Shown here in pieces: positions 12,830 through 13,050 of a DNA stretch of 13,050 bases. The position numbers were made by a program, and so were the translations under genes. The DNA is from an uncultured Chloroflexota bacterium (GTDB taxonomy: Bacteria; Chloroflexota; Anaerolineae; Aggregatilineales; Phototrophicaceae): contig CALKIA010000147.1 of assembly GCA_937988705.1 (NCBI GenBank), positions 1-13,050 of the forward strand, read 5' to 3'. How positions within the stretch are numbered: the stretch's first letter is position 1; each line of letters starts with the position of its first letter. The notes beneath the pieces are model-generated. The model ran no database searches. It saw only the letters and a program-made list of their open reading frames with translations, and was not told the origin of the DNA.

Positions 12830-13050
12830 ATGGTGCTTGAGCGCAAACTCACAACCATTGATGAATTCGAGCGGTTTCTCACGCAGACTGATCAGGGCTT
12901 GTTTGAACTCATCGACGGGGAGATTATCGAAAAAGTGCCGACGCGTGAACATGGCATCATCGCGGGTAACATTGTCACCGCGTTCAATAACTACCTGAAC
13001 ACGCGCGAGATCGGAATTGCAGCGGTCGAAGCGCGGCACCGTCCCCCCAA
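12830..13050 (+). CDS. Uma2-family endonuclease-like protein (3' end cut by window edge)
   Basis: The frame is open from 12830 to the right edge, giving 73 residues. TIDEFERFLTQTDQGLFELI, DGEIIEKVPTREHGIIAGNI and GIAAVEARHRPP match the N-terminal third of Uma2 (DUF820) proteins, which have a PD-(D/E)XK nuclease-like fold and occur in many copies in Chloroflexota and cyanobacteria. The catalytic aspartate and E-x-K are expected beyond the edge and are not seen. GGAGGGG (12820-12826) lies 3 nt before the ATG and 6 nt before the next codon, GTG at 12833, so the true start may be the GTG. The biological role of this family is not settled. Confidence 0.8.
   Translation, partial: MVLERKLTTIDEFERFLTQTDQGLFELIDGEIIEKVPTREHGIIAGNIVTAFNNYLNTREIGIAAVEARHRPP

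Noticed and set aside
1..13050. tRNA, rRNA, integrase, transposase or phage genes
   Set aside because: None could be recognised on either strand, so the insertion ideas above lack a visible enzyme in the window.

Overview
The window looks like a chromosomal segment of a GC-rich member of the Chloroflexota, probably Anaerolineae or a relative. No rRNA or tRNA is present, so this rests on protein style: a short STAS-like protein, secreted proteins with a LysM or carboxypeptidase-regulatory-like build, an M28 lipoprotein, a PMT_2-type membrane glycosyltransferase and a Uma2 endonuclease. Many short GC-rich palindromic repeats between the genes fit the same picture. The taxonomic call is inference.

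Left part, minus strand (1-4582). kdpD and kdpE encode a complete K+-responsive sensor kinase and response regulator, but no kdpFABC transporter genes are visible. They are followed by a small secreted protein whose ribosome binding site overlaps the kdpE stop codon. Beyond it lies a second, detached copy of the last ~30 codons of a kdpE gene, and then a partial STAS-like gene that runs off the left edge. The small gene is therefore bracketed by two ~90-bp direct copies of the kdpE 3' end, and it is clearly richer in A+T than its neighbours.

Middle and right part, plus strand (4932-13050). In order: a secreted LysM protein; an M28 zinc-peptidase lipoprotein behind a near-leaderless promoter candidate; a small C-terminally anchored membrane protein; a GT39/PMT_2-like multi-pass glycosyltransferase; a stand-alone acetyltransferase resembling the N-acetylglutamate synthase domain; a second GNAT acetyltransferase; a DUF952 protein; a GT1/GT28 sterol-glucosyltransferase-like enzyme; and the start of a Uma2-family nuclease. 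The run from 8026 to 11257 is tightly packed, with overlaps of 10, 22 and 4 nt, and looks like one operon.

The most unusual layer is the repeats. At least three families recur: A, a CCCCTCTCCC hairpin with a GGTTGGGG-GTGAGGGG tail; B, TGTAGGGGC ends around two perfect 18-bp palindromes; and C, a ~23-bp GGGGCGCACCT-GTGTGCGCCC unit, often as an inverted pair. Copies tend to sit next to each other. One composite, B followed by A, lies in frame inside the glycosyltransferase gene and encodes about 42 residues between two membrane helices, so these elements have entered a coding region. I did not find a clearly new defence or mobile system. The two best leads are the duplicated kdpE tail with its cargo gene, and the in-frame repeat composite.
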